Source: JAAYCU01 sp964642815 (GTDB lineage Bacteria > Planctomycetota > Phycisphaerae > UBA1845 > PWPN01). From it: a stretch of 13,158 nt of DNA. The notes under the pieces were generated by a model. That model was not told the origin of the DNA. It saw only the letters and a list, made by a program, of their open reading frames with translations, and made no database searches. The stretch spans positions 1 to 13,158 of the forward strand of contig CAZXSA010000139.1 in the NCBI GenBank assembly GCA_964642815.1. Reading direction: 5' to 3'. Of this stretch, positions 6,743 through 13,158 are shown one piece after another (the first letter of the stretch is position 1; the number at the start of each line of letters is the position of its first letter). The position numbers and the translations under genes are program-made.

Positions 6743-7741
6743 ATGAGTGGACATCTGGCGGTAGTGGGCGCGACCGGCGCGGTGGGGCAGGAATTCATGC
6801 GCGTGCTGGAACAGCGCAAGTTCCCCTTCGAGCGGATCACCTTTCTGGCTTCCAGCCGGTCGGCGGGTAAGCCCATCGAGTTCATGGGCAAGACGTACAC
6901 GGTGGCGGAGCTGAAAGAGGACAGCTTCAAGGGCGTTGATCTGGCCCTCTTTTCCGCCGGCGGCTCGATCAGTAAAAAGTTCGCCCCCCTGGCCGCCCAG
7001 GCCGGGGCCGTGGTGGTGGATAATTCGTCCGCCTTCCGCATGGACCCAAAGGTGCCACTGGTCGTGCCGGAAGTAAACCCCGAGGACGCCAAGCAGCATC
7101 AGGGGATCATCGCCAACCCGAACTGCTCGACGATCATCATGGTGGTTCCGGTCTGGCCTCTGCACAAGGTCTGCCCGATCGAGCGGCTCGTGATCAGCAC
7201 CTATCAGGCGGCCAGCGGGGCCGGGTATCAGGCCATGGTCGAGCTCGAGGAGCAGACCCGCGATATGCTGGCCGGCAAGTCCGTGACCCCGCGCGTGTTG
7301 CCCCATCGGATCGCCTTCAACCTCTTCAGCCACAACTCGAAGATCGGGCCCGACGGCTACAACGAGGAAGAGACCAAGATGGTCAAGGAAACCCGCAAGA
7401 TGTTCCACGACGACGCGATCCAGGTGACGGCCACCTGCGTCCGCGTGCCAATCCCGCGGGCCCACTCGGAGTCGATCAATATCACTTTCCGCAAGCCGAT
7501 GAGCGAAAAGCGGGTCAAGGGGATTCTCTCCTCGGCGCCGGGCGTGCGCGTGGTGGACGACCGGGAGAAGAACTATTTCCCAATGCCGATGGATTCCTCC
7601 GATCGCGATGATGTGCTGGTGGGTCGCATCCGTCAGGACATCAGCCAACCGGACGGCCGGGGTATCGATATGTTTATCAGCGGCGACCAGTTGCGCAAGG
7701 GAGCGGCCCTGAACGCCGTACAGATCGCCGAGTTGCTGTAA
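6743..7741 (+). CDS. asd: Aspartate-semialdehyde dehydrogenase
   Basis: A 332-residue cytoplasmic enzyme. It reduces aspartyl-4-phosphate with NADPH to aspartate-4-semialdehyde, the branch point to lysine/diaminopimelate, threonine and methionine. Seen: the dinucleotide-binding loop GATGAVGQE (9-17), FSAGGSISK (70-78), NSSAFRMDPKVPLVVPEVN (94-112), the catalytic cysteine C128 in NPNCST, the substrate-orienting YQAASGAG (154-161, Q155), and RVPIPRAHSE (234-243) with the acid/base histidine H241. Length is normal for the family. An open frame extends upstream to 6626, but residue 1 is placed at 6743 because family members begin right before the nucleotide-binding strand, and AGGAG (6728-6732) lies 10 bases upstream. 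It is divergent from the esterase operon. The next gene follows after 71 bases. Confidence 0.96.
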   Translation: MSGHLAVVGATGAVGQEFMRVLEQRKFPFERITFLASSRSAGKPIEFMGKTYTVAELKEDSFKGVDLALFSAGGSISKKFAPLAAQAGAVVVDNSSAFRMDPKVPLVVPEVNPEDAKQHQGIIANPNCSTIIMVVPVWPLHKVCPIERLVISTYQAASGAGYQAMVELEEQTRDMLAGKSVTPRVLPHRIAFNLFSHNSKIGPDGYNEEETKMVKETRKMFHDDAIQVTATCVRVPIPRAHSESINITFRKPMSEKRVKGILSSAPGVRVVDDREKNYFPMPMDSSDRDDVLVGRIRQDISQPDGRGIDMFISGDQLRKGAALNAVQIAELL

Positions 7742-7812
7742 TATCGCTGCCGGACAGCATGGCTTGACGACGTGAATTCCATGTATTCCGTCTGACCAGG
7801 GAAAAATCGGGG

Positions 7813-8523
7813 ATGGATAAGTCTTCCGACAACAATCCCGGGGACCACGCCGGCGAGGCCGCGTCCGCGACCTTTCGTCCGATTCGCCTGATCTGGTTGG
7901 TACTCCTCACGGCGGGCGGCACCGGTATAACCGTAGCCTTCATCTCCAAGGATTGGTGTTTTACCGCTTTCAGCAGCGCCGTGATGGCCACCGTGCTTAT
8001 CGCTCTATTGAACTCGATACTGTTGCGTTCAGTAGCCAAGCATTTCCATTGGGGACGAAAACTTCAATTGTTGGTCGTGGCGGCCATCGTGGCTGGTTTC
8101 GCATGGACCTTTCGGATTGATGAGCAGCAACTTTTCCAGTGTGCCTTCGGCACTATACCCCCGCAGGGGGTTCAATCCCTGAAGGTGGATTCCTGCCTTA
8201 AAGCGCTGAACGGAGATCAAACCATCCTGCTACGGTTTGTCGCTGATCGGCAAACCTTAGACGAACTGGTAAAAGCAAGGGACTTCGTCCGCGATGACGA
8301 GCCAATCAAAATCTGGATGGAAAGCGAGAATGCCTGGGATGCATTGTGGGAAAAGTGCTTTTCCAATTTTTCCACATTGGGTGGCGAGGGATGGGCAAAG
8401 GTGTCCCCGATGAGTCAGCCCGTTTTTTATCAGTGGGATAACGAGGAAGGATTGCTGGAAAGTACTCGCCTGTTGTGGGACGCTGAAACCGGAAAAGCCT
8501 ATGTGCTTTATACCCTCGGTTAA
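7813..8523 (+). CDS. Membrane-anchored protein of unknown function
   Basis: A 236-residue protein that I do not recognise. A polar N-terminus (1-22) is followed by three hydrophobic segments at about 24-44, 51-73 and 84-100, then a soluble C-terminal domain of about 135 residues. That domain contains two cysteines in its first part (C110, C128) and a tryptophan-rich stretch with IKIWMESENAWDALWEKCF (165-183). The domain contains the phrases LLRFVADRQTLDELV and SMSQPVFYQWDNEEG-like segments, with no catalytic motif that I can name. The ATG at 7813 has only a weak site (AGGGA at 7798-7802, 10 bases upstream). It lies 71 bases after asd, with no clear terminator between, so read-through from asd is possible. 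It ends at a strong convergent hairpin. The function is unknown. Confidence 0.65.
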   Translation: MDKSSDNNPGDHAGEAASATFRPIRLIWLVLLTAGGTGITVAFISKDWCFTAFSSAVMATVLIALLNSILLRSVAKHFHWGRKLQLLVVAAIVAGFAWTFRIDEQQLFQCAFGTIPPQGVQSLKVDSCLKALNGDQTILLRFVADRQTLDELVKARDFVRDDEPIKIWMESENAWDALWEKCFSNFSTLGGEGWAKVSPMSQPVFYQWDNEEGLLESTRLLWDAETGKAYVLYTLG

Positions 8524-8561
8524 TTGTCGCAACTGAGTATAAATAAAGGTTCTATCTGAGA

Positions 8562-8615
8562 AACATAACCGGACATGCGCCCCCGTATCAGGGACGCATG
8601 CCCGGTTTCTATGTT
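8562..8615. terminator. Bidirectional hairpin terminator between convergent genes
   Basis: aaccggacatgcg (8567-8579) pairs with cgcatgcccggtt (8595-8607) at 12 of 13 positions, around a 15-base loop. An outer aacat/atgtt pair (8562-8566 with 8611-8615) extends the dyad. It sits in the 114-base gap between convergent stop codons at 8523 and 8638. Flanks are moderately T-rich on both strands but lack a clean U-run, so termination efficiency is uncertain. A second small hairpin, acaaaa/ttttgt (8620-8625 with 8633-8638), touches the stop codon of the minus-strand gene. Confidence 0.65.
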
Positions 8616-8637
8616 GCCCACAAAATGTCACGTTTTG

Positions 8638-10431
8638 TCAGTCGATGATCTCGACTTTGTCGAGGTCAAGCTGGGCGTACCAGATGTAATAGGTACGGAA
8701 CTCCAACTGATGGCCCGCACCCGGCCCGGTGAAGTTGAGATCGAAGGCCTGATACGTATTGGCGGCGTTCCACTCCGTTCGACGGATGGTCCGGGTGGCC
8801 AGCACCTGGGCGGCGGTCGCATCGTACACATCGATTGTGCAGATGTTCGCGTTATCGTAGGTATTGTTATCCACCCGCAACCACCAGCGGGCGATCATGC
8901 CGCCGCTCGGCAGGCTGGAGGTGTACGGGCCGTAGGCCATGTAGCAGTTGTTGTTGGCCACGGTCACCCGCCAGTCACTGGTGCCCGTCAGAGCGCCACA
9001 CTGATGATAGAATCCCGAACTGCCCTCGTAGGTGGCAAGAACCGAGGGGGCTTGCAGCACATAGCGATCGCTGGCCCCGCCGCTGCGTACGTAAAGATAT
9101 TTACCCGATCCAATGATGGCCATTTCCGGCCCGTCGTTGCCGAACCCGCTGGAGGTCTGGGGGACCACCGGGTTGTACGGGCATTTGCTCCAAGCGCTCA
9201 GAATGCTGGTGGAGCGGGCCAGACCGGTACTCCAATGGGCGGTGTCGAAGGGCTTGTCCGTGCTACCCTCGTAGGCGAAGTAATAGTAGCTGCCTTCCTT
9301 GAAAATCTGGCTGCGACGACCGGTGGTACCACTGTCCCAGCCGGACGAACTGGTAGGCAAAATCGGGTTGCCGGAGTATTTAGTCAGGCTGGTCAGGCTG
9401 GTGCCGGAGGCCACGCCGATCTGGCAATCGGTACCGTTGAAGCCGTGGTAGAGCAGATACCAGACGCCATTTTCCTTATACAGCGAAGGGGTGCCGATAT
9501 TCGCGCTTTCCCAGCCGGACGTATTGTGCTGGAGAATCGGGTTGTTCGCGCTCTTGGTGAAAGTAATCCCGTCGGTCGAGGTGGCCAACCCGATATCGCC
9601 GGGCCAACTGCTGCTACCGGCGCCTTCGTAGACCAGGTACCACGTGCTCCCGTCTTTCCATATACCGGGGAAGCTGGCGATACGGCCATCCCAGAAGGGG
9701 CTGTTGCCCTGGGAAATGGCGATCAGATCCTCTTTGATATAAGCCTTGTCGTACCACTGCGTGCGGAACTCAAGCTGATGGCCGGCGGTGGCGGTAAAAT
9801 TCACATTGAAAATCTGGTACGTGTAGTTGGCCGTGAAATCCTTGCGGCGAATATCCTTGTAGGCCAGGACTGTCGCGGAAGTGGCATCGTAAACATCCAC
9901 CCGGCATACCACTTCCGTGCTGCTCGAGCGCACGTCGATCATCAGTTTGAACGACGCACAGTTCGGCCCGCCGGGAATCGCGGTGGTATAGGGGCCGTAA
10001 ACCAGGAAACCGCTCGCATCCTGAGCAGTGTTCGCCGACCAACCGTCGCCGTCGGCCCGGCCGATGACGTGGCCCATTCCGGCGCCTTCCGCTTGATAGA
10101 CCCATGTCCAGGCCCCGCCGATATCCAATACCCGTCCGTTGTTCGTCCAGGACAGGCCGTTGGTCGAACTGGCCCGATCCACGCAGTACTTATCCTCACC
10201 GCCGGCCTGATAGCCCGTGATATAATAGCCCCTGAGCGTCGTGCCATCCCACCACATGGAGGGGAAGATAAATCCGATGTTGGCCCCCACGCCGGTGTAC
10301 TCGAGGTCAAAAGACGCGGCCCCGGTCCAGAGGTCGTTGAAGGTTTGCCCCAGGCCCATTGCCGGGAGGAATAACAGGACCACGCCGACAAGCAAGCCTC
10401 GTGTTATGCGAATGTGTCCTCTCTCTCTCAT
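8638..10431 (-). CDS. Secreted five-bladed beta-propeller protein with duplicated, inserted beta-sandwich module
   Basis: A 597-residue exported protein with signal peptide 1-29 (basic RERGHIRITR, hydrophobic core, cleavage near GLGQ). The propeller reads as blade-like repeats of the form DG-x-W/L-Y-x-x-Y-x-G followed by A-(T)-S-T-(D)-G: blade 1 about 55-104, blade 2 about 248-300 (WKDGSTWYLVYEG, GLATSTDGITF), blade 3 about 307-358 (NGVWYLLYHG), blade 4 about 365-424 (EGSYYYFAYEG), blade 5 about 428-460. This resembles GH43/GH32/GH130-type propellers. A separate module occurs twice, at about 117-240 and 475-597, sharing YGPYT, VDVYDAT, IRR and AGHQLEFRT; it looks like a carbohydrate-binding beta-sandwich. 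The first copy separates blades 1 and 2. I cannot assign catalytic acids, so binding or hydrolysis are both possible. The start was set at 10431 rather than the longer frame at 10557 by the ribosome-binding site and signal peptide. Confidence 0.85.
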   Translation of the reverse strand: MRERGHIRITRGLLVGVVLLFLPAMGLGQTFNDLWTGAASFDLEYTGVGANIGFIFPSMWWDGTTLRGYYITGYQAGGEDKYCVDRASSTNGLSWTNNGRVLDIGGAWTWVYQAEGAGMGHVIGRADGDGWSANTAQDASGFLVYGPYTTAIPGGPNCASFKLMIDVRSSSTEVVCRVDVYDATSATVLAYKDIRRKDFTANYTYQIFNVNFTATAGHQLEFRTQWYDKAYIKEDLIAISQGNSPFWDGRIASFPGIWKDGSTWYLVYEGAGSSSWPGDIGLATSTDGITFTKSANNPILQHNTSGWESANIGTPSLYKENGVWYLLYHGFNGTDCQIGVASGTSLTSLTKYSGNPILPTSSSGWDSGTTGRRSQIFKEGSYYYFAYEGSTDKPFDTAHWSTGLARSTSILSAWSKCPYNPVVPQTSSGFGNDGPEMAIIGSGKYLYVRSGGASDRYVLQAPSVLATYEGSSGFYHQCGALTGTSDWRVTVANNNCYMAYGPYTSSLPSGGMIARWWLRVDNNTYDNANICTIDVYDATAAQVLATRTIRRTEWNAANTYQAFDLNFTGPGAGHQLEFRTYYIWYAQLDLDKVEIID

Positions 10432-10438
10432 GGAAAAG

Positions 10439-10444
10439 CTCCTT
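10439..10444 (-). promoter_or_regulatory. Shine-Dalgarno site fixing the propeller gene start
   Basis: AAGGAG on the minus strand lies 7 bases before the ATG at 10431. This places the start right at a signal peptide and removes 42 residues from the longest open frame. Confidence 0.75.
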
Positions 10445-10621
10445 GCGAAATGTGAAGAATGCTCCGCGGGGCAAACGCCTGCCTCGCGCAAGCATGGAAT
10501 TGCATATCCAAACGCCGCCTTGCGATTCCGATGGATCGAGGGACGATCCCTGTTCAAAACCGAAATTCATCGACATTGTCCTGGCAAGAAAGGCGACTCA
10601 GGTGCCGAACCGAAGTCGTCT

Positions 10622-10648
10622 TGTATACAAAACCGCCTCGTTTGTCAA
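10622..10648 (-). promoter_or_regulatory. Candidate promoter for the propeller gene
   Basis: On the minus strand there is a perfect TTGACA (10643-10648), then TATACA (10622-10627) after a 15-base spacer. The spacer is shorter than the ideal 17, so strength is uncertain. It would give an untranslated leader of about 185 bases before the ATG at 10431. Confidence 0.4.
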
Positions 10649-10819
10649 GTCAGAATTCTTCAATTTAAAATCATGCCGGAGATTATCTTATATATTTGTC
10701 ATCCAATGTATGAGGAAGTTAAGGAAGTGTTTGCATAGGGCTTTGGTTTTCGACCCAATAGCCGTCTAGAATCAGGTACGTCTAACGGCATCGTATACTG
10801 TTGGAAGAGGACCATTCCC

Positions 10820-11530
10820 ATGTCCAAACGAAGTTTGAGCTTGACCTTGGTGGCATGGTTCATTGCCGGTCCTGCTCCCGCCCGGGCGCATAAGCCGATC
10901 TTCAGCGACGGGTCGGCCGTCGATGCCGAACATGCCATCACGATCGACGATATCAGCATCTCCTACGTGGCTTATCATGAGGTTACGGCCGAGACCGCGC
11001 AGCTTTGGCTGACCTTTGAGGCCGAGGCGGGACAGACGCTTTGGGCCCAGTTGGGTGTACCCTACATGGACCGTTTGCAAGGGTATCGCCCGACATTGGT
11101 TCTACTGGGGCCGGGTTTGCCAGAGATCGATCTCCCGATCAGCGTGCCCGACGGCCTGGGTGGCGTGGTTCTCCGCACGGACCAGATCGAGGAGCCCGAA
11201 TTGTTTCATGAGCCGTTCACCGGTACGGATTCGTGGATTCTGGGGGCGATCGAGGAAACCGCCCCACAAACCGGCCGCTATTACTTTGTTGCATACGTTT
11301 CCGACGGGCAGCCCGGCAAACTGTGGGTCGCGCCCGGACGCAAAGAGGATTTCGGATTGGGCGACATCCTGACGCTGCCGGCGGTCATCCAGAAAGTTCG
11401 CGCCTTCCACGAGGTCAAGGGGGGCATCGGCGTACCCTGTCTGTTCCCGGTGGCGGCGGCCGGCTTGCTGCTGGCCGGCGGCTTGCGACTGGTAAAGAAC
11501 ATTCAAAGACGCCGCCGCGCGCGGCTTTAA
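10820..11530 (+). CDS. Secreted, C-terminally anchored protein of unknown function (mature N-terminus HKP)
   Basis: A 236-residue protein. Residues 1-23 form a signal peptide ending ARA, so the predicted mature chain begins H24-K-P. The lumenal or extracellular domain (24-200) is beta-rich, with ISISYVAYHEV, LWLTFEAEAGQTLWAQLGVP, YRPTLVLLGPGLP, DGLGGVVLRT, FHEPFTGTDSWILG and GRYYFVAYVSDG. The last motif has the look of a C-terminal strand of a beta-sandwich. A hydrophobic segment (about 204-225) is followed by the basic tail RRRRARL, giving an outside domain anchored by one C-terminal helix. An N-terminal histidine after cleavage is seen in copper proteins and lytic polysaccharide monooxygenases, but no complete histidine brace can be assigned here, so metal binding is speculation. 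H53, H130 and H197 are further histidines. The start has GGAAGAGG (10803-10810) 9 bases upstream. It is the first plus-strand gene after the divergent spacer. I do not recognise the family. Confidence 0.75.
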   Translation: MSKRSLSLTLVAWFIAGPAPARAHKPIFSDGSAVDAEHAITIDDISISYVAYHEVTAETAQLWLTFEAEAGQTLWAQLGVPYMDRLQGYRPTLVLLGPGLPEIDLPISVPDGLGGVVLRTDQIEEPELFHEPFTGTDSWILGAIEETAPQTGRYYFVAYVSDGQPGKLWVAPGRKEDFGLGDILTLPAVIQKVRAFHEVKGGIGVPCLFPVAAAGLLLAGGLRLVKNIQRRRRARL

Positions 11531-11618
11531 TTGCACGCCACGTTATTTTTACCCCCTGGTTGGTCCATGCAATTCAACAACGCCCGCCATCGGGTCTCGG
11601 AATCAGCCCGTGAATCGT

Positions 11619-11624
11619 TATAAT
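11619..11624 (+). promoter_or_regulatory. Candidate -10 box upstream of galT
   Basis: A perfect TATAAT lies in the 159-base gap before galT, with a predicted start near 11631 and a leader of about 60 bases. At 17-19 bases upstream there is no good -35 hexamer, so it is only a candidate. Confidence 0.35.
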
Positions 11625-11689
11625 CCTGTCTGACGTTGCGACGCCGGGTCGCCCGGATTCATGAACAAGAACATGGCGGATCGTTGAAT

Positions 11690-12736
11690 ATGGTTTGGGA
11701 ACAACGCTGGCATCCTTTGCGCGAGGAATGGGTCATTGTCGCCGCTCATCGGCAGGATCGGCCCTGGGTGGGGGAAACGGTAGGTAATCAGCGCACACCG
11801 TTACCGGAATACGTCTCCGATTGTTACCTTTGTCCGGGTAACGCTCGGATCAGTGGTCTTCGCAATCCGCGATATGCGCAGACCTTCGTTTTCGACAACG
11901 ATCATCCCTGCGTTGGAGCGACGGCCCCGCGAAATCTTGTCGCCGCGCCGGGAATCTTTCGCAACCGACCGGCCGCCGGCGTGGCCCGGGTCATCTGTTA
12001 CAGCCCCAAACACAATGTCACCCTGACGGAATTGGCCGTACCTGAGATCGTCAACCTGCTGGTCGTCTGGCAGGAGCAGTACCGCGAACTCGGGGATCGG
12101 CCGGATATTAATCACGTGTTGATATTCGAGAACAAGGGCGAGGTGGTCGGCGTGTCCAACCCGCACCCGCACGGCCAGCTTTACGCCACCAACTTCGTCT
12201 TCAAGACGATCGAGACCGAGGCCAACGTCAGCCGCCGACATCTGGCCGAAACCGGGCGGGTGCTTTTTCAGGAGATTCTGGCGGCCGAACAGCAGGATGG
12301 ACGGCGCATCCTTATCGAGAACGACACGGCCATCGGGTTCGTGCCCTATTTCGCCCGCTACGCCTACGAAGTGTACGTGGCCCCCAAGGAAACGCACGCA
12401 AGCGTGGCCGACCTGTCGAGCCGGGAATTAAACGATTTCGCCGCCGCGCTGAAACATGTGTTGGTCAAGTTCGATAACCTCTGGCGGATGTCCTTTCCCT
12501 ACGTACTGGCCCTGCACCAGGCCCCGACCGACGGCGGCGACCATCGCGGTTTTCATTTTCACATTGAATTTCATCCGCCATTGCGCAAGCCGAACCTGCT
12601 GAAATACCTGGCCGGCCCGGAAATCGGCGGCGGCAGCTTCCTGAGCGACACCAGTCCGGAGGAGAAGGCCGCCGAATTGCAGGCCTTGCCGGAAACACAC
12701 TACAAACAAGCCGGCTCCGACACGCCGGGAAAATAA
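11690..12736 (+). CDS. galT: Galactose-1-phosphate uridylyltransferase-family protein
   Basis: A 348-residue cytoplasmic nucleotidyltransferase of the HIT superfamily. It exchanges UMP between UDP-glucose and galactose-1-phosphate in the Leloir pathway. Seen: N-terminal RWHPLREEWVIVAAHRQDRP (6-25), typical of GalT; a metal-site pair CYLC (C45, C48) with H108 in SPKHNV; the nucleophile signature SNPHPHGQ (156-163), where H161 corresponds to the uridylylated histidine of Escherichia coli GalT and Q163 follows; and HFHIEFHPP (289-297) near the C-terminus. The length is close to E. coli GalT. An in-frame TTG at 11636 would add 18 residues, but the ATG at 11690 matches family N-termini, although its Shine-Dalgarno site is weak (GGCGGA at 11675-11680). 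Closely related transferases can use other hexose-1-phosphates or ADP-glucose, so substrate is less sure than family. It is followed after 13 bases by a lipoprotein glycoside hydrolase, suggesting joint transcription. Confidence 0.93.
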   Translation: MVWEQRWHPLREEWVIVAAHRQDRPWVGETVGNQRTPLPEYVSDCYLCPGNARISGLRNPRYAQTFVFDNDHPCVGATAPRNLVAAPGIFRNRPAAGVARVICYSPKHNVTLTELAVPEIVNLLVVWQEQYRELGDRPDINHVLIFENKGEVVGVSNPHPHGQLYATNFVFKTIETEANVSRRHLAETGRVLFQEILAAEQQDGRRILIENDTAIGFVPYFARYAYEVYVAPKETHASVADLSSRELNDFAAALKHVLVKFDNLWRMSFPYVLALHQAPTDGGDHRGFHFHIEFHPPLRKPNLLKYLAGPEIGGGSFLSDTSPEEKAAELQALPETHYKQAGSDTPGK

Positions 12737-12741
12737 AGGAG
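12735..12741 (+). promoter_or_regulatory. Shine-Dalgarno site overlapping the galT stop
   Basis: AAAGGAG begins inside the TAA stop of galT (12734-12736) and lies 8 bases before the ATG at 12750. It is a strong site that fixes this start and suggests translational coupling with galT. Confidence 0.75.
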
Positions 12742-12749
12742 TGCGCGGG

Positions 12750-13158
12750 ATGGTTCTTCGAGACATCGCGATCCGCCTCGGTATGCCATTCATCTGCGTG
12801 TGTTTGTCGTCCTGCGCGACATCCTCCGGTCATGCTCAGGCACCAGGGCGCCGAAGCGATCGGCCGGCACATTTGCAGCGCTATAAGCTGAAGGACTTGA
12901 TCCTTGAACCGCGAACGCAGGATCCGAAGCTCTTCGACAGCCATATCGTCGAATGCCCCATGGTCCTGCGCTGGCGGGATCGCTGGTTGATGTATTACAG
13001 CGGTATCAAGCTAGCCGATGGTCAAGTCGATTCCACGATCGGCATGGCGGTCAGCGACGATTTGGTCCACTGGAAAGATTGCCGCCAGGTGTTGACCCAC
13101 GGCCCGGAGGGCTCTTTCGATCATGGCGGATTGACCGGCCCGTTTGTCTGGGCCGAGG
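12750..13158 (+). CDS. Lipoprotein glycoside hydrolase, five-bladed beta-propeller type (partial, 3' end outside window)
   Basis: The first 136 residues of a protein cut by the window end. The N-terminus is a signal sequence ending in a lipobox, LSSC (19-22), so C22 would be lipidated and the protein tethered to a membrane facing outward. After a linker come FDSHIVECPMVLRWRDRWLMYYSG (63 onward; residues given in two parts: FDSHIVECPMVL, then RWRDRWLMYYSG) and TIGMAVSDDLVHWKD (96-110). These are the first-blade signature shared by the GH43, GH32, GH117 and GH130 families. D63 and E68 are the acidic residues near the usual active-site position of blade 1. FDHGGLTGPFV (123-133) looks like the start of blade 2. 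Family cannot be resolved from this fragment. Placed 13 bases after galT, it could release sugars that feed that enzyme. Confidence 0.8.
   Translation, partial: MVLRDIAIRLGMPFICVCLSSCATSSGHAQAPGRRSDRPAHLQRYKLKDLILEPRTQDPKLFDSHIVECPMVLRWRDRWLMYYSGIKLADGQVDSTIGMAVSDDLVHWKDCRQVLTHGPEGSFDHGGLTGPFVWAE

Larger units (their letters stand above)
10432..10819. other. Divergent intergenic region with AT-rich core
   Basis: This 388-base gap separates the divergent propeller and HKP-protein genes. Open frames inside it look like chance. The right half is strikingly AT-rich: row 10681-10740 has 20 G or C in 60 by hand count. This suits promoter DNA for one or both genes. TATACT (10794-10799), with only about 20 bases to the ATG at 10820, could be a -10 box for the rightward gene, but no good -35 is seen. 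Confidence 0.5.

Noticed and set aside
6674..7648. A 324-residue open frame on the minus strand, antisense to asd
   Set aside because: It mirrors the conserved asd gene and is rich in H, G, R and L with no domain. It is a codon-bias shadow.
7764..7792. TTGACG as the -35 box of a promoter for the gene at 7813
   Set aside because: No acceptable -10 box lies 16-18 bases downstream; the nearest TATTCC is only 14 bases away.
8575..10374. A 599-residue open frame on the plus strand, antisense to the propeller gene
   Set aside because: It runs almost exactly opposite a gene with a signal peptide, a good ribosome-binding site and internal repeats. Its own sequence is low-complexity (rich in G, A, V, R) and has no recognisable family, as expected for a GC-driven shadow frame.
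11529..11574. aattgca/tgcaatt inverted repeat after the HKP-protein gene, as a terminator
   Set aside because: The stem is AT-rich, only seven pairs, with a loop of over 30 bases and no U-run.

Overview
The window looks like a chromosomal segment from a planctomycete or close relative, probably of a free-living, polysaccharide-degrading kind. The basis is moderately high GC in most genes, several secreted carbohydrate-active-type proteins, and an intergenic repeat with the core gctggcgcttcgggctgg, which I recall as typical of planctomycete spacers. No species can be named from the sequence alone.

Layout, left to right. (1) The 3' end of aspS (aspartyl-tRNA synthetase), plus strand. (2) A gene-free stretch of about 360 bases rich in dyads, with two copies of the repeat. 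(3) A small, low-GC membrane protein of unknown function, plus strand. (4) A three-gene minus-strand cluster, transcribed from about 6485 to 1296: a large secreted alpha/beta-hydrolase of the acetylxylan-esterase type, a secreted right-handed beta-helix protein, and a polytopic YkcB/ArnT-like glycosyltransferase. The gaps are 43 and 38 bases, so one operon is likely. (5) asd (aspartate-semialdehyde dehydrogenase), divergent from that cluster, followed by an unknown three-helix membrane protein on the same strand. (6) A strong hairpin separating convergent genes. (7) A minus-strand secreted protein of about 597 residues that reads as a five-bladed beta-propeller with a duplicated beta-sandwich module. 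One module copy sits between propeller blades 1 and 2, the other at the C-terminus. (8) An AT-rich divergent spacer, then a secreted, C-terminally anchored unknown protein whose mature N-terminus is predicted to be histidine. (9) galT (hexose-1-phosphate uridylyltransferase), followed after 13 bases by the start of a lipoprotein glycoside hydrolase with the same general propeller signature (GH43/GH32/GH117-like), cut by the window end.

Taken together, two core-metabolism genes (aspS, asd) are interspersed with extracellular carbohydrate-handling genes. The esterase and beta-helix proteins would act outside the cytoplasm on substituted polysaccharides. The propeller proteins would bind or cleave glycans. 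GalT would channel released galactose-type sugars into nucleotide-sugar metabolism. The substrate cannot be read from the sequence. Several starts were moved inward from the longest open frame (beta-helix protein, propeller protein, asd, galT) on the basis of Shine-Dalgarno sites, signal peptides or family N-termini. I see no tRNA, rRNA, CRISPR array, insertion sequence or integrase. The most unusual object is the propeller protein with the inserted and duplicated module.
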